NCBI GenBank assembly: GCA_016191555.1
Contig: JACPVX010000045.1
Location: 1-64,000 of the forward strand
Source of the DNA: Bacteroidota bacterium
GTDB taxonomy: Bacteria; Bacteroidota; Bacteroidia; Cytophagales; Cyclobacteriaceae
Reading direction: 5' to 3'
DNA length: 64,000 nt
In this document: positions 63,980 to 64,000 of the stretch, piece after piece
Numbering within the stretch: position 1 is the stretch's first letter
Layout: each line of letters begins with the position of its first letter
The notes under the pieces: model-generated
Databases searched by the model: none
Seen by the model: only the letters and a program-made list of their open reading frames with translations
What the model was told of the DNA's origin: nothing
Made by a program: the position numbers and the translations under genes

Positions 63980-64000
63980 TGTGACGGTCTATTGTCTATT

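Overview
The window looks like a chromosomal segment from a member of the Bacteroidota, most likely order Cytophagales. The reasons are a moderate GC content, start codons without Shine-Dalgarno sequences, several promoters of the TTG-N(17-21)-TAnnTTTG type, the SufBCDSE order, the large PAS-rich histidine kinases, and the contractile-tail genes. No plasmid or prophage backbone is visible. Everything here is read by eye; no database search was run.

Layout. 1-5.6 kb: a partial lipoprotein, the electron-transfer flavoprotein pair etfBA, a TPR protein, a ~0.7 kb non-coding array of ~17 degenerate 41-bp repeats, two small exported proteins and a broken beta-barrel gene. 5.9-18.5 kb: a leftward block of histidine kinases and response regulators. 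Seven of these genes (16.2 to 5.9 kb) are packed like one operon. They are followed upstream by a NarX/NarL-type pair and the remnant of a second NarX-type kinase. 18.7-30.2 kb: an alcohol-dehydrogenase-like oxidoreductase, a replicative helicase gene (dnaB) with an intein in its P-loop, two sodium-coupled transporters, a TerB-like protein, a WD40-like propeller protein and an acyl-CoA ligase. At 30.3-30.5 kb there is a stand-alone tRNA-like gene with promoter and terminator and an abnormally long variable arm. 30.5-37.1 kb: an Lrp-type regulator, then the full SUF iron-sulfur operon and a bacilliredoxin. 37-50.8 kb: a Na+/H+ antiporter, two pterin enzymes, an aconitase with a histone-H1-like lysine tail, a tail-specific protease, tyrS, a PAP2 enzyme, a PhyH dioxygenase and a short-chain dehydrogenase.

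50.8-56.3 kb is the most unusual part. A protein joins a Clp-type AAA+ ATPase to an FtsH-type M41 zinc protease. Next to it lies a 1.7 kb gene-free stretch with a 29-codon ORF that has its own promoter and terminator, and a cluster of tRNA and tRNA-like cloverleaves on both strands, several of them missing parts. On the other side is a WYL regulator fused to a PhyH-type dioxygenase. I suggest, as inference only, that these belong together in an undescribed tRNA-linked stress, damage or defence locus. 56.3-64 kb: a lipoprotein trypsin-like protease, a TPR histidine kinase, a nested inverted repeat, and the tube, sheath and DUF4255 genes of a contractile injection system that runs off the right edge.

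How the genes work together: SUF builds Fe-S clusters, which aconitase (4Fe-4S) would need, with bacilliredoxin for thiol redox. EtfAB and acyl-CoA ligase point to fatty-acid oxidation. The kinase block is a phosphorelay hub whose output is mostly single-domain receivers and two LuxR-type regulators. The weakest calls are the functions of the small hypothetical proteins and the status (functional or degenerate) of the individual tRNA-like elements.
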